This document shows positions 30,195 to 45,601 of a stretch of DNA of 64,000 nt, in pieces. A program made the translations under genes and the position numbers. Location: contig CAMPDV010000010.1 of NCBI GenBank assembly GCA_946699065.1, positions 372,001 to 436,000 of the forward strand. The letters are read 5' to 3'. How positions within the stretch are numbered: position 1 is the stretch's first letter; every line of letters begins with the position of its first letter. The DNA comes from Loxodes magnus (lineage: Eukaryota > Ciliophora > Karyorelictea > Loxodida > Loxodidae). The notes under the pieces are model-generated. The model was not told where the DNA came from and did no database searches. It saw nothing but the letters and a program-made list of their open reading frames with translations.

Positions 30195-33100
30195 TCACAA
30201 AAATCCTTTTTCCTCCTCTTTTACAGAACTCTCTATGAGATTTTAGCTCATTTATGAAGGTGTTAATCTAATTTGAGAAGTTTCACTAGATTAGATTTTT
30301 AGTCAATCTTAGCGATTTTAAAGGATACTTTAAGTTGAAATTTTATCTTCCGAATTTTCTTGCAGTAAGACTTTATTATTTCCCTGCTTATTTTGAGCTA
30401 GGCTGCTCTATTTAATTTGTTCAATATATTATATGAATTATTCAATATTTGGTCTTTCTTAAGGATTATAACTAAATGATTTTTTTAATAATTTTGTTAA
30501 TAATTTGTTTTCTTCAATTTCTGCTGAAAAGTTTGGGTATTTTCGTTTCTTTACTACATGTTTATATATTTAATTGATTTCAACTAATTGAGGATATGGA
30601 AGGCTTTCATTAAATATTTCAACAGCTACACATGCAAGAGCTCAGATATCACAATAAGGACTTATATTAAAATCAAACATCTCAGGAGCCATTCATTATA
30701 TAGATCCTCGTAAAATTTGAATAGTAGTATCTGAATCTAAACGTGCTAAACCTAGATCTGCTATTTTTGGCTCATAATTTTTATCTAGTAATATGTTCAA
30801 AGATTTAATATCACAATGAATCCAGCCTTTATTATGTAAAGCTTAAACTCCTTCTGCTATTTGCTAAATAAGATTAATTTTTCTAATAAATCTTTCACTT
30901 GATTATTTTGGTTAATATTAGAATAAAGAATTATATTTTATAGCATCGTATAAATTTTTATTTTCCTAATATTCAGTAAGATGACATAACTTATAATTTC
31001 CTTCTTCTGAATGATCTAATGCAATTCCTACGATTTATAAAACTCTTTCGTGATTAACAGATAAAAGAGATTTCAACTCATAATAAAAATTTTCTATAAG
31101 CGTCTGTTAATCCATCTCTTTCTTTTAAATCATTATCTTGATTACTAAATCATTTCCATCAACTTTTATTTTATAAGCTTTTCCAAATGCTCCTTTGCCT
31201 AAAAATTCTAAGCTTTATAAATACTATTCATCTGGTACTAACTTTTAATAATCAAATTCTCTAATTTAGTGCTAGATAAGTTCTTAAATATTTCTTATAG
31301 TTATTAGATACTTATTTTATTAGAATATTGGAACTGCTTCTTTACTATTTTATTAGCTTTACTAGATCATTTATAAACTTATATTTTCCTTTTTGTTTAT
31401 TTATCTTGATTATCATTCCTTGCTTTATATGTTAAAGATATAAATGTAAGAATTTTCTTTATCTTTTGCATATATCTTTTGCTTATGGATTATAAGGTTT
31501 TGCTAACAACATTTCCCAGGATATTTATTTTCTGATATTAATTCAAATTATAAGTTATTATCTTTTCATATCATCCCATAGACTCCTTTTAGTTATTCTC
31601 CAAACATATATATAATTCCATCTTCACCTTTAACTAAGCTAGCATAAGAATCACCTGGAATTTCTTAAGAAATAATATTTCAACTTTCCGTACTAAAATC
31701 CAAATATTAAGCTTAAGCTTTACTTTATTGGTATTAACTGTTTCCACCCAAAATTATAATACCATTTTGTTCTATAATTAAACCAAAATTTTTACAATCA
31801 AATGCTACGCTTTTGATTTCTTTGCATTATCCTTCATTAACATCGAAATACTCACACTTTTTCTAAGCTTACTCTTCTGATGTTCTTCCAAAAATTATGT
31901 AGATATATGTATTATTTTCAACTTTTCTTTATATCATTCCATGACCACTTCTTGGATAGAGCATTTAGCACTGCTTTATTACTTATCAGTTTTATCTGTT
32001 AATCATTTAAAAATTGTAAGAAAATTTACCATCTAATTTTCCTCCTGAAACATAAACAAAATCATTTGTATAATAAACTGAACTTTCTTTATCCATCTAG
32101 ATCTACCTTTCTTTCAGTTTGTATTCATAGAAAGCATTACCTTATTTAACGATTATAGTATCTTAGTTCTTAATAAAAGCAATAAATGGAATACTTTTAC
32201 TTTCTATTATGTTTTATTATCTTTTCTATAACTTGCTTAATAATCTTGATTCATCATTAGTTTTAATAGATCAATTAATATTCTCAACATTTGAAGTTAA
32301 CTCTAGATATAATTTAAGCTTAATCCTTTGCTTAACTTACTCGAGTATTTATCTGAATTACTGTATATTTGGTCTACTTCTATAATCATAACTTAGCGAT
32401 TGTTGTAGCAGTTATGCTAATTAATCATCTTGGAATATTTCATTAGAAAATGTAGGAATTCCTCTTTACTAGCAAACATAATTTTTAATTTAGTAATAGT
32501 TATTAAGTTATGGATAAGGAAGAGCTTCATTAAATATTTCTAAAGCAATAATTGCTAAGGCTCATATATCATTTTATTGGTATACAGTTTTATTAAAAGC
32601 CTCGGGACTCATTTGTTAATAATAAACTCTTTCTGCGAAATCATTAAAAGGGTATTAACTAATTAAGTCTTAATTATTTATTTTGGGCTCATCATTTTCA
32701 TCTAATAGAATGTTTAACGAGCAAATGTATTTGTGAGTAAGATTTTCATTATGAATTGCATGCACTCCTTCAGCTATTTATTAAAGTAGAATAACTTTTT
32801 TAAAAAATCTCTGTTAAGAATTTTGTAGACTATCTATAAATAATTTTTTATGTTCAATTACATCAGACAAAACTCCTCTATGCTAATAATTTGTATAATA
32901 GCAAAAAATGTAATTTTCTTCTTCTTAAGTATCTATTACTACTCCTTTAAGCTGCATAATTCTTTTATGCTTCACTTTAAGAAAAGATTCACATATTTAA
33001 TAAAAATGGTTAATTTCTAACTGCTGTGCGAAACTTTATTATCGAATAAATATTTTTAAGGCATACTAAACTCCTTCTATATTAATTACATAAATGTTTG

Positions 33101-33263
33101 CATATCATCCTGTCCCTATTTTTTTAAGACTATTTAAATACAATTTGTTTGGAATTAATTCTTCATAATCTCATATTCTTATCGAAGCTTAAGGATCTCT
33201 ACTAGCTCCGTTTTTTTATAAAAGTTCTAATATATCTTAGATAGAATAGTTTCTAGATTCCAT
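30195..33263 (-). CDS. Pseudokinase - kelch-like propeller - kinase fusion protein
   Basis: One uninterrupted frame of 1022 residues, ATG 33263 to TGA 30195-30197; an earlier in-frame TGA at 30303-30305 is an alternative end. Residues ~40-310 are a kinase fold that is degenerate: the loop is G-T-G-W-Y-A-N, the HRD motif is replaced by H-K-Y-I-C-S-L-N and DFG by N-N-Q-D, while Lys70 (A-L-K) remains, so a pseudokinase. Residues ~330-660 contain kelch-like blades (Y-V-S-G-G-K, I-I-L-G-G-N, I-Y-M-F-G). Residues ~680-960 are a second kinase domain with G-K-G-A-F-G-K at 689-695, H-C-D-I-K at 816-820, D-L-G in place of DFG, and W-M-A-P-E. The two kinase halves resemble each other, suggesting internal duplication. 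TKL-like; it may be an allosteric pair, as in JAK kinases. Trp is mainly TGA. Confidence 0.85.
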
Positions 33264-36200
33264 TTATAGTTTATTAATATCTTATTTTTATTTTTTATTT
33301 CTAGAAAGGCTAAATAAACTAGAAAGCTAAGTTGCTTCTTTATAAAATTTAGCAAATACTCGTAATTTCTCCTATTTAATTTGCTTTATTTGTGAGATTC
33401 TGATTTGTTTGATTTAGCTTTAGTTTGAAATATTTAATAAATAGAAAACGCATTTAAATAGCTACTTTCTTATTATCTAGAATAGCTGCTTAAATGCAAT
33501 CCCTTTGCAATAATAATTTGGTAAATTCTTATTTTCCACTTTTTATTTTCAGATATTTTTTAAATTTAACTTACCAAAAGTTAAAATAAATAGAAATTAA
33601 GTAATTCAGCATCAAAAAGATTACAAGTTCAAATAGCTTCTTATTTTAAACTATGAATAATCAGATTTTATTTGATTTTCAAATAGTTTTAAATAAGCTT
33701 TATTTAAAAGGAGTTAAATCCCTTCCAAATAAGTAATTTTACTTTTGCTAATTCTCTCTAAAGTAGATATTTTAAATTTGTTAGGTTGATTTGATATATA
33801 AAATAAGATTGAATAATAAAAAGCTTTAAAAAAGCAACAAGCTGCTTTATAGTAGTAAACAGTAGTTATTATGTAGGCATTATTAAGTCAATTAAAATAT
33901 TATGCAGATATTTAAGATTTTTAATAGTTTGATATTCATCAGATTATAGGCCAACAAGTTTAACATAATATAGACAAGCAAAACGTCAAGAGTAATATGA
34001 TAAAATTAAAGGAAATCAGAACTAAAAATAAACTCAGAAATCAATAAAATTAGATTTTCTTTAATGCATCATTTGAATAATTGGATTGTTATTATATATA
34101 ATAGAAATAAAAAGAAAAGCTTTAAATTGATTTAAAGAAGCTAGTTATTTTGTTCTTTTGTGAAGATAAATTTAGATAATTATATCTCATATTCACATAG
34201 TAAACTAGTTACAAAAGCTTACTTTTTAATGAATATTTGTCCTTTAAAAAGATTAATAATTTAAAATCTGTAGTGCGGATTTAAAAAGTTGGATTTATAT
34301 AATATCTACTTAAAAGCTATCCAACTTTTAGCTTATCTAAACTATTTGTTAGAGAAAAAAGGAAAGTTATTTGTTAACTATCTTTCAATTCCAAATTTTA
34401 AACTCTGGCTATAACTTAAAAAGTTGCTAAATTAATTAAAAAGGCATATATTAATTCTTGTTAAGCCAATAAATGAGCTTTCATTAATAATATCTCAGTA
34501 AATCATTCTGATGAGATAAGAGTATATTACTTATGCAAGTTCTAGTATAAAGTTTAGATTTCTTACTACTAATTTTTAAATTTGGCTGGCAAGTTTCTCG
34601 CAATTTAGATTAATGACTAAACTATTCTTTGATTCATAATTCTGTAATATAGCTAAAGTAAAATCAATTAATGTATCTCTTTCCAGATCTTTGATCTTTC
34701 TATTTTATCTAATTATACGCTGAATAATTCTGTGAATGAAGCTTTTTACTTTAATATTTTATTATTTTTATGGAATGAAAAATCCCTTCCTAAGCAATTT
34801 AATTAATTAGTTAGTGATTTTGAGAGTCTATCTTAGTTAAAGGTTGCTTTACCTTACCATGAAATAAGTTTTATACGTTTAGCAGCTAAATAATATGCTT
34901 TAGAAGGAATTATTATGTGCAACGAACTTGTAAAGATAAAATGCAAACCTTAAATGAAGTGCAACCCCTTTTAATTTGATTAGGCTAGCACTAAAACTTC
35001 AATTGTTTAATTAGTTGCTGAAGAAAATAGCATAAGATATTTAATAAAGTGAGGTAAAGAAGTAAAAAAGAGGGAAAATATATGAGGAAAATAAATCCAA
35101 GAGATTAAAGAAAAATCTACAAATACAGTCTCTAAATATGAGTGTATTTTAACTATTATAAAAAGGTATTTTGACAAAAGAAATGCTTTATATTATTATT
35201 TAAGCTGTAAGCTTTATTAAAGTTTAAGGAAAGTAAATAGATGAAAAAAGTTAAGGGTTGATTGAATAAAATAAGAGAACTAATATAAGAAAATTTTATT
35301 ATTAAATTGCTCAACGAAAATATAGAATTTTTTAATTAAGATAGATATAACTTTCAATTAAGAATAACTAATACATAGAGTTAAAAGAAAATTTAAAGTG
35401 ATCTAATAAATAAGCTAACTTTTATATATCTACTTTTTTAATATAATATAAAATGTTTAAATCCCATTTATAATAAATTAAATTGAAATTGATAAGGCGC
35501 CTATTATGAGATTACCTTTCTTTAATAAATTCTTTATCTACTAAAACTTAAATTTATTCCTACTTTCCCTTCTAAGAACTTCATGAGAGATTCTATAAAT
35601 AAATAAATCAGATTACCATATACTTTAAAAAATAAGCTTTTTTAATAACTTGTATTTATTATTTAGAAATATTTCACTACAAATGCAATTAAGATATTCG
35701 TAGGATATAATATTAGTAAGATTACTTAAAAGGAATATTTTAGTGCTATTAAAAAAGATGTAGAAAATATGCTTTGAAGCATAGCTTCTAATTATTAATC
35801 CACTTTCATAGGATTATGTTTTCTCTAAGGTTATCTATATTAGTAATTTTTAATATTGCTATTGAATTAACTTTCTAAATATTCTATATAGCAGATACAT
35901 TTAGAGTTAATTCTTACAGAAACTAGTTATTAAAAGATCTAAGATTATAGCTTTAAGATTAATACTTATCTTAATATTTTATAACTCTAGCCTTGCTTAA
36001 ATTAAATAGGTTTATTTAGACTCTCCAATCATTCTCATAGTTCTTCTTAATCAATAAAAAGTTCTTGTTTGAAAGGAAATAGATGCAAATAGAGGAGATA
36101 GCCAACTAGATGAAAATATTACTTCTTACTTAATTAAAATTTTTCTTCTATTTATTCATAAACTATTAGATAATTTATCCACTAAAGAGCTTAACTAAAT

Positions 36201-39200
36201 TATTTCTATTTACTTTTACTATTTTAAGCTTATTAAGAAATTAAGAATAGAAATAATTGACTAATGGAGCAATGGATGATTTATAATAATCTTAATATAT
36301 AAATATAGAGTATATTAATATTATTTATAGAGGAGTTATCCTTTCTGTCTTCATCTATTCATTAAGCTTTATTATTTCTATCCTTACCTCTTATTTAATC
36401 AATTAGTCACATTCAGTGTATTAAGTTTAATTACGTACTACTTAAAGTTAGATTTCAGAATTATCTTTAAGTGTTAAAGTGACTGAGTGCTACAGATGTA
36501 ATTAATAGCTGTGAAAAGATTATTAGATCTATCAAGCACTATTTAGATTTATCTTTTACTTCTTTGAAGTTTTATACTGTTAGCTATAAGCTTTTCTACT
36601 AAATGCTTACTATCATAGTCTGTCTATTTTGTAGAAAGTCAATTAGCAATGCTATGGTTTTAAGCTTCTAATAAAACTCAACCTTAGCCTGAATATAATA
36701 AAGCTAGCAATGATAATATTTTAGCTTCTAGATATAACTAAATCCCTGCTAAATATAGGGAAATTATAAAAGCTAAATTTAACTAAATATCTTAAAGAAT
36801 CTTAAGGAAATGGTTATCTAATAAGTTTCCTTCGATTAAATCTATTCTCATTTATCATAATCTAGTAAATTTAGATTCATAAACTTGAAGTGCTAACTAT
36901 TAAATATTAAAGAATGTGAAAAAGGATTAAAGTTAAGACTAAAGAACAATACTTGAAAAGCTTGAGTTAGTTAAAGCTAGTTTAATAGAAAAATCTATAA
37001 AATGGAAATAGATTTAAGATCCATTAATACTGATTAAATAAAACAGCATTAGTTTAAAGAAAGGTATATAATCAGTCTAGCTATCCTTACTTTTAACTAT
37101 ATTAAAAAAAGAAAAATCTAAATAACATTAAGTGTCTAGCATTTAATGAGCTACCTATTAACGAATTTTAGTGGAATAAAGTTAATAATAAATTGTACTT
37201 AATTTAGTAAATTTACTATGCTTATATTAAAGTTAAAAAGCGAAACAAATAAATTGGATATTATAAAAAATGCTTAAATTGAATAATTAAAGAGAAAAGA
37301 AAGCATTAAGAATTGATTACTAAAAACGAAATAAAATTAGAAAAAATAAGCTTTTTATCTAAGATTTTAATACTCTACTAAAATTTAATAATATCTTGTA
37401 AGTTAATATCCTTAATGAACTTCTAGCTAGTATGAGATACACCTTCTAAGGATTAACTTTTTATAAGGATCAAAATGTTTTTAGCTTTTTTAAGAGAAAT
37501 CCTTTTCTTTAACTATTATACCAATTTCTCTGATATTACCATATCCAAATCTCTTTTATATTTCAAGAAGATTAAAAATATAATGTGAAAGATATCTTAT
37601 GAAGTCATTTAAAGAATAACTGAACTATAAAAAATAAGCTTTCTTTTCTTAGAAGATTAGCTATTAGATCCTGCTTAGTTAAATATTTATTATAAGTATA
37701 ACTAAATTATTGGGGAGGGATATATCTATTTAATTTAGAAATAAAGCACTAAAATTAAAAACTAGAAGGGAGTTTATATCTTAATGGATTAGTATTATAG
37801 CTATATTTATTTAAAGCTTATAACTAAAACTCTAAGGTTTCATAAAAGCTTTATAGATCCTGCTTATGGAAGTTAGAATGAGAGGGTCTCATAAATTAAT
37901 TAATTAAAAGACATACTATCTGCTTTAAAAAACAAGGGAAGACTTTTATAAATAACAACTGACTAAATAATATGAACTTGCTATATATAATTTATAAACA
38001 TTGGTAATGAAACAAAAATAAAGATAGAATCAAATCTAAACTTATTCGTATTTTGGAACTAAGATTTAATAGGGGATACTTAATATTAAATTACTTTAAA
38101 ACACTAAAAATGCTTTAAAGTACTTCATTATTATTCTTAATTAATCCATTATGGCAAAATTCCTATTTAGCATCTCTAAAATATGCTTAATTTATATAAT
38201 TGGTTAGTTAAGATGTATATAAGAAGTGGATTAAGTTTAATGCTTTTCAGTTAAATTAATAAATCCATAAAAATAGTGCATATTGAAGATATTTTTATAA
38301 ACCCTTTTCTTTCTTAGCTGATATTATCCAAATTCTTAGGTATAGTTATAAAGCATAAGTAATTAATTAATTTGATTCAGTCTAAAAATGTATTTATTAA
38401 ACCTTTTTTAAATAGTATATTTATGGCTTCAATACTTAATAGCTTATAATATAAATCATTCATTTAACTATTTTATAAGCAGCTAAAACTTAACTGATTG
38501 ATATCACTTAGCTTTCATTGTAAGAATAAATGGAACTCAAGTTTTAATTTATTTAATCTTGTAGAAACTTACTAGAAGAAGTAATATATTTCAAGTTTCT
38601 AGCTATTTTAAATACTTACCTATAAATAGTTAAATTTAAATTAAATTATATTAAAACCCAAATGTATTAAGAAGTATAGCTATAATATTTTACTTTCCTA
38701 AATAAGTATATTACCTTCATTCAAGTAGCCTTTATTCAATATGTAGTATAGTTCTATTATTCAGATGTATTATTCTCAAAGGTTTGCCACTTAGGTTTTA
38801 TAAGTTAATATTTAAGTCAAATGCTTTTGCTCTGACATAAGTAGTTTAATCCATTTTTATTACTTTTAAATTTTACATTTTAAGCTAGTAGGGTATATAA
38901 GATAGACTTTGAATAGACTATCAATGAATTAAAGCTAAACTAGCCTATTCTTAAGTTAAAACTAGAACTATTTGCATATAGCATAGCTTTATCTTTATTT
39001 AATCTAGCTTATTTATAAGCCCTTCTAATATCATCATTAGCAAAATGCTTATCAATTATCCTTAGCTCTGCTGCTAACTTTAATTAATAGATATGCTGTT
39101 ACTCTAATTTTAAACTATCACTAGTAATAGGTTTAAGTCAATTAACGTATAATTTTACTTACTATAATCATGTCTTTATTTCCATGGATTGTAAAGAAGA

Positions 39201-39684
39201 TTAAAGAGTAAAATAGATATAAGCTTATGCTAATTAAATAGATAAAGCAAATATTATATAATAAATAGCTTCATAATGCTTATTTAAGTAAGCAAGCTGT
39301 AAGGATAATAAATTGTAGCTATATAGTAATAAACCATGAAATGCTAAGCATTATTAGCTTTCCTGTCTTATTTGTATATACCATAATTGTATATTATACT
39401 CTTTATTTTAAAAGCTCAGATATGATGCTTTAGTGTTAAGAAGAATGGTGTATAAGGATTTAAGTTTAGTGTAAAAATGCAAGTATAAGCTTATAAGTAT
39501 ATGTGAGAATGAGGAAGAAAACGGTTGATGATAATGAAATGCTATAAATATAGAAAATAAGTTAATGGTGTATGATAGAAGAGAGGTAGTTTGTTAAAGA
39601 AGAGCGTTAGAAATAAATATCGTTGAGTTTAAAATTTAGGTAATACATTTTAGAGAAAAAGTACAGTATTTTAAATTAATTAAC
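33264..39684. other. Long gene-poor AT-rich region
   Basis: About 6.4 kb with no protein, RNA gene or long repeat that I can support on either strand. The sequence is dominated by short words such as AAGCTT, TTAAG, CTAG and AGCTTT with almost no CG dinucleotides, a texture different from the transposon-rich left end. It could contain undetected small genes. Confidence 0.4.
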
Positions 39685-40254
39685 ATGAAAGTCTTCGTGT
39701 TCCTAGCTCTTCTAGTATGTCTCAGTTATTCTGAATTATCAGAGGAATAATAAGCGTAGTTCAACTAAGGATGATTATAAGGTTATTTTAATAATCAAGC
39801 AGCGACCAAAATTGAAGCATGCCTGGATACTCTAAGGTTTTATCAAGATTTGAATAAAGGAAGAGTTTAATTCCAAAGGTATACGCTTGAAGGATATATT
39901 GATGGCTTTAAATAACTTTAGCCCTGCTTTAATTTTGTTCCATCGGGTATTTCATAATGTATTCAAGATAAAACTCTTTCTACTTAATGGCTTGCTGAAA
40001 CAAGTAGAGTTAGCAACTTGTTTTATGACATAAGTTAATTAGCAGGACTTATAACCAGAAATGCAATTAGAAGTGCCAGCAAAATTTAGGCGACAAGTAA
40101 ACTATTTGATGCTGCCTTTAGTTAGTAAAAATATTTAGAGGCTGGTGGATATTATGGATCTATTTGCAAGCTATTATCCACTCAAACCAAAGAAGGAGAA
40201 AACATTGAAGATATCTTAGGTGAGATCGAATTTCTTAAAGAAGTAGAATGGTGA
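39685..40254 (+). CDS. Small secreted protein with signal peptide, function unknown
   Basis: ATG 39685 to TGA 40252-40254, 189 residues. The N-terminus (M-K-V-F-V-F-L-A-L-L-V-C-L-S-Y-S) is a textbook signal peptide with likely cleavage near residue 16-18. The mature part is mixed alpha-helical with Cys residues spread through it (E-A-C-L-D-T-L, P-C-F-N-F, Q-C-I-Q-D, I-C-K-L-L), suggesting disulphides and a secreted or organelle-lumen role. One internal TGA (near 39769) would be Trp. Gln is nearly always TAA/TAG. GC content rises sharply relative to its flanks, supporting a real gene. No homologue is recognised, and the gene stands alone in a gene-poor stretch. Confidence 0.75.
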
Positions 40255-42748
40255 TACTTTTAACTTTTATTTAGAATTCATTACATCTCAATTAAACATT
40301 CCACGTATTATACTTTCTTCTGTAAATCATTCTAAGATTAAACACTTATTTAGCTAGTAGAATTATCTATATGATATTGAGTAATAGACTAGCTATTCTT
40401 TAGCTGTCTCTTTACTTATTCATTTTTCTACTTTAAAAACACTTTAGAAATTTAAGACTCTAAAAGGAACTCCTGCTATAATAAAGCTTATGATTGCTGC
40501 TTATTTGTTCTTAGACATATTTATTAAGCAAAACTGATGCTTCCTATCAACGAAAAATTAAAAAATAAGTAATATTTAAGCTTTATTATGTAGGATATTC
40601 TTACTACTACTTACTAAAGAGTCTAATATAGCCAAAAGTTAAAATTATTGAAGTTATAATTCAAGATTTGTAATATAATTGGCATTAATACCTTATTAAG
40701 CACCTCCTTATAAATCTCTATATGTTGTACTGTTCTATAAAGCTTTAATTTACTATATTTAAAAAGGCCTAAATTAGCTTAATTATATAAAGCTTAAAGA
40801 GTATGATTGATAAGGGTATGGTTTAAATATAAATCAGTTAATTATAAGATTTATATTAGTTTCTGTCGCTTATTATTAAAAGCCACTAGTCTATTGCTAT
40901 CCACCAAGTTCTTTTATAATCTTAATAGTTATAGTTAAATCTATGTCTCTAAGCTTTTTAAGCATTGGTATTTAGAATACTTCTAACTCACATAAAAATA
41001 GTGCTTGCCTTGTTTTTATATGAAGCTATTATTTATAATGACAAAGTACTGTGTACTAGTTAATTTAATTGGAGATGGATTTTACTAAGCTTGCTAGCTT
41101 TTAATTATTATCCATAATATAGAAATCATTATTTTGTACTTATTCTACCCATTTCTTACCTTAACCCTTAAAGTAATTTTATAGTTTAATCTCTATTTAT
41201 TGAACTTCTAGATAAGATTCAAGACCTAAAAAGTTAAAGTAAATATTATAGTTAGAACTAAGCAAATTAGTGAAGGCTTTAAATGCTATATATCTAAATG
41301 AAATATCCTTTAATCTTGCATAAGGGACAGTTGATTATATATAATATTCAATGTATAGAAATAGATAAATCTTGTATATTGTATGTCATTTTAATACTTT
41401 ATAATCCCCATACAATAAAGTGTATTAGATATGCTATTTTGCTAATTAAAGTAATAGATTAAATATGGTCTGTAATTAATGCACTATACACTTTTCAGAT
41501 TTTAATATTGTTCTAAAATTATTAATTAAAAGCTAATATAAGATGGCATAATTATGCTGTACTAACTACCCATACAGCATTCCTATTTAATCTTATCAGG
41601 TGTTGCTTTATAGTTCATCTTAAGTAGAGTAAATCTTAGTTGCTAAGAGTAATGATTAGATCTTAAATTTGATCTTAATATCATTTTTTATAAAGAAGGT
41701 CATAAAGGAATTTAAGACTTATATGCTTAAGGTAATTCCTTAACTTAACTATTTTATTGTATAGATTAAATAATAAAAGAATAGAGAATAACAATAGAGG
41801 CACAGCATACTTTGCTCTATAGGTAATGGTATAAGCAGATATCTCTGCTCTATTTTAATTGCTTCTAAACTGTTTATCTTTATCTCAGAAATCAGGCAAT
41901 GTTGATATCTCATTTCAGCAAAATTATTAAATATATCAAAAATAAGTAAAAAAGAAGGAAACTCAAAAAAGAACACTATAAAGGTTAGAATTTAGTAAGC
42001 TGAAACTAATTTAGAAAAGTAGAAGCTTAGAAAAATGAAAAACAATTAAAGTTTTGAACTTTGTAAAAAGAGAGTGAAAGCATATTTTTAAATATTGGAA
42101 TAGAAATGACTTTAGATATAATATTAAATATAGCTAAAAGGTATTAAATTCTTTCGTTTAACTACTTAATAATAAATACTACTAAATGTTAGAACTAAAG
42201 CGTAGCAAATATATCTCGCTAATTAAAAATTAGCATGCCTTTATGAAATTAAATGCTTCATTTAGAAGTTAAATACAATAAGGTTTAGAGATATATGATA
42301 AAAGAGTAAGTTTAAAGTAATAAGGAATTAAGATCTATAAGATGATCTTTAAATTAAAGAGTACCGAAATAAGCAGCTAGTCTATTTTAATTTTTCTAGT
42401 AAAAGCTGTAAAGTAATAATGACATAAAGATTAAATGAAGTATTCATATAATACTATACTATTATTCTAACTTAATCTAGAAAACTTCAACTATGAAGAA
42501 GGTTATTATAACCTTATTAGAATCTAAGTATAATAAGTAAAGATAAAATAAGAATGCTAGTAGCGTTTCTTGTATATTTTGTAGCACTAAAACAAAAAAA
42601 GGTTAAATTAATTGCAAATGGATTAAATTAAACTTTAGTGAAAACAAAGGCTTATAAAAGTGAAATGATATTCAATATTATAGAGATAATAATACTAAAA
42701 AGACTTAATTTATAAGTACCAAAAATTAATAATTTTCATTTAATTAAA
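40255..42748. other. Gene-poor AT-rich spacer
   Basis: No supported gene. It has the same word texture as 33-39 kb. Short open frames on both strands lack protein-like features. Confidence 0.4.
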
Positions 42749-44306
<1,558 letters not shown>

Positions 44307-44466
44307 ATTAGAGGTTTATTTACTTTTGTTTAGTTCATTTTGATCTTTAAATTACTTAGACTTTAAAAATAATTTAGATCTAATATGCTTTTTATTAATC
44401 TTTCTCTATAGCTACACAAGCTAATTAAAATTAAGCATTTTAGTTAAATTTAAAATATTTCCATTC

Positions 44467-45537
44467 ATGTGAAACAAGTGAACTAGAAACTATCTTAAAT
44501 AAGCCTGCACTATTCTTAAATCCAATTTTAGCAAGATAAAGCCTGAGGATCAATAGGCTGTTTACAAATACGAAAAAGTATGGAAATATTAGAATTTATT
44601 ATGCATTCCTGCCTCAGTCTGCATTGGATACTATTTTCCTATTGAATATTTACTTCAATCAAGGTACGACTGAATCATAAAAACTTTAGTTAGCTCAATA
44701 AGTATTGACTAGTGCTGAAAAATGAACTAGTTATTATACTATAAGAAGATAGCATAGATTTCTGCTAACTATTCCTAAGAAGAATTTACTAAAAACTAAG
44801 AATAAAACGAAACGGATTTCCAAAACTTGTATCATGAAGTTAAGGAGAATTCCAAATGAAGAATAGCTCTTTATATCTTCACTTTTTCATTTATAGGCCT
44901 AATGTATCTACGGCAGGAAAGAAGATAAAAAAGCGTTAAAGATAAAACTTAGAAGGATAAGGAGGATTTATTAGATTTAATAAGAACAAAAGGATAAAAA
45001 TAGATTCTACAATACTAGGAAAATAAGCAAAAGCTTTCTATATAAAGATAAACCTTAATCAAATAGAAAAAAATGGATAAGTACAAGCAGTTCTTGTTTG
45101 AATCGGATGAGAAACTTATCAAAGAATACTACCTTATCATAAGAGAATTTGCTACTTAGTTTATTTAATAGAGAAATTATCAGTAGCAATACATTTAAGA
45201 TCTTATACTAAATGAAATGTATAACGAACTATTCCAATTATTTAATATTGCTGAGCTATAAGACAATTCTAAAGAAATATCTTAGTCTCAATTAATCGAA
45301 ATTCTCTAATTTTAGTAAACCTTTCTTCAACAAAATTACTCTAGTAGCAAGGAAAGAGGAGAAGATGTAGCTTACTATTACTAGATGTTTTCGTTAGATT
45401 CTAGTTTGATTAAGTTTAACATTAAAGAAAGTGACTTTGAATCTACATTAAATAAAAATAAAAATAAAGAGATTTAAGAACTTTGGACTAAAGTTTTAGG
45501 CGAAATAGAAAAATTTAAGAATACGAAAGTTAACTGA
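44467..45537 (+). CDS. Membrane protein with two hydrophobic helices, unknown function
   Basis: ATG 44467 to TGA 45535-45537, 356 residues in one frame. A hydrophobic segment at ~45-65 (L-L-C-I-P-A-S-V-C-I-G-Y-Y-F) and a clear transmembrane helix at ~131-149 (W-R-I-A-L-Y-I-F-T-F-S-F-I-G-L-M-Y-L) flank a polar loop. The remaining ~200 residues are Lys/Glu/Gln-rich and probably coiled coil. The basic N-terminus (M-W-N-K-W-T-R-N-Y-L-K) could be a mitochondrial targeting sequence, but this is inference. Internal TGA codons read as Trp. It follows the CDPK on the same strand with a 160 bp gap and faces a possible convergent ORF 65 bp downstream. No family is recognised. Confidence 0.7.
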
Positions 45538-45601
45538 ACACATAACTACTAATTTTATCTTATTTTCTCACTAATTTAATTTTAACTAAGAGTAAATAAA
45601 A

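Noticed and set aside
41749-41976. Minus-strand 75-residue ORF in the gene-poor region
   Set aside because: No conserved motif, and composition matches the surrounding non-coding DNA.
33264-42748. Possible CRISPR-like or tandem-repeat order in the recurring AAGCTT-type words
   Set aside because: The words are not evenly spaced and no repeat unit could be defined; it is compositional bias.
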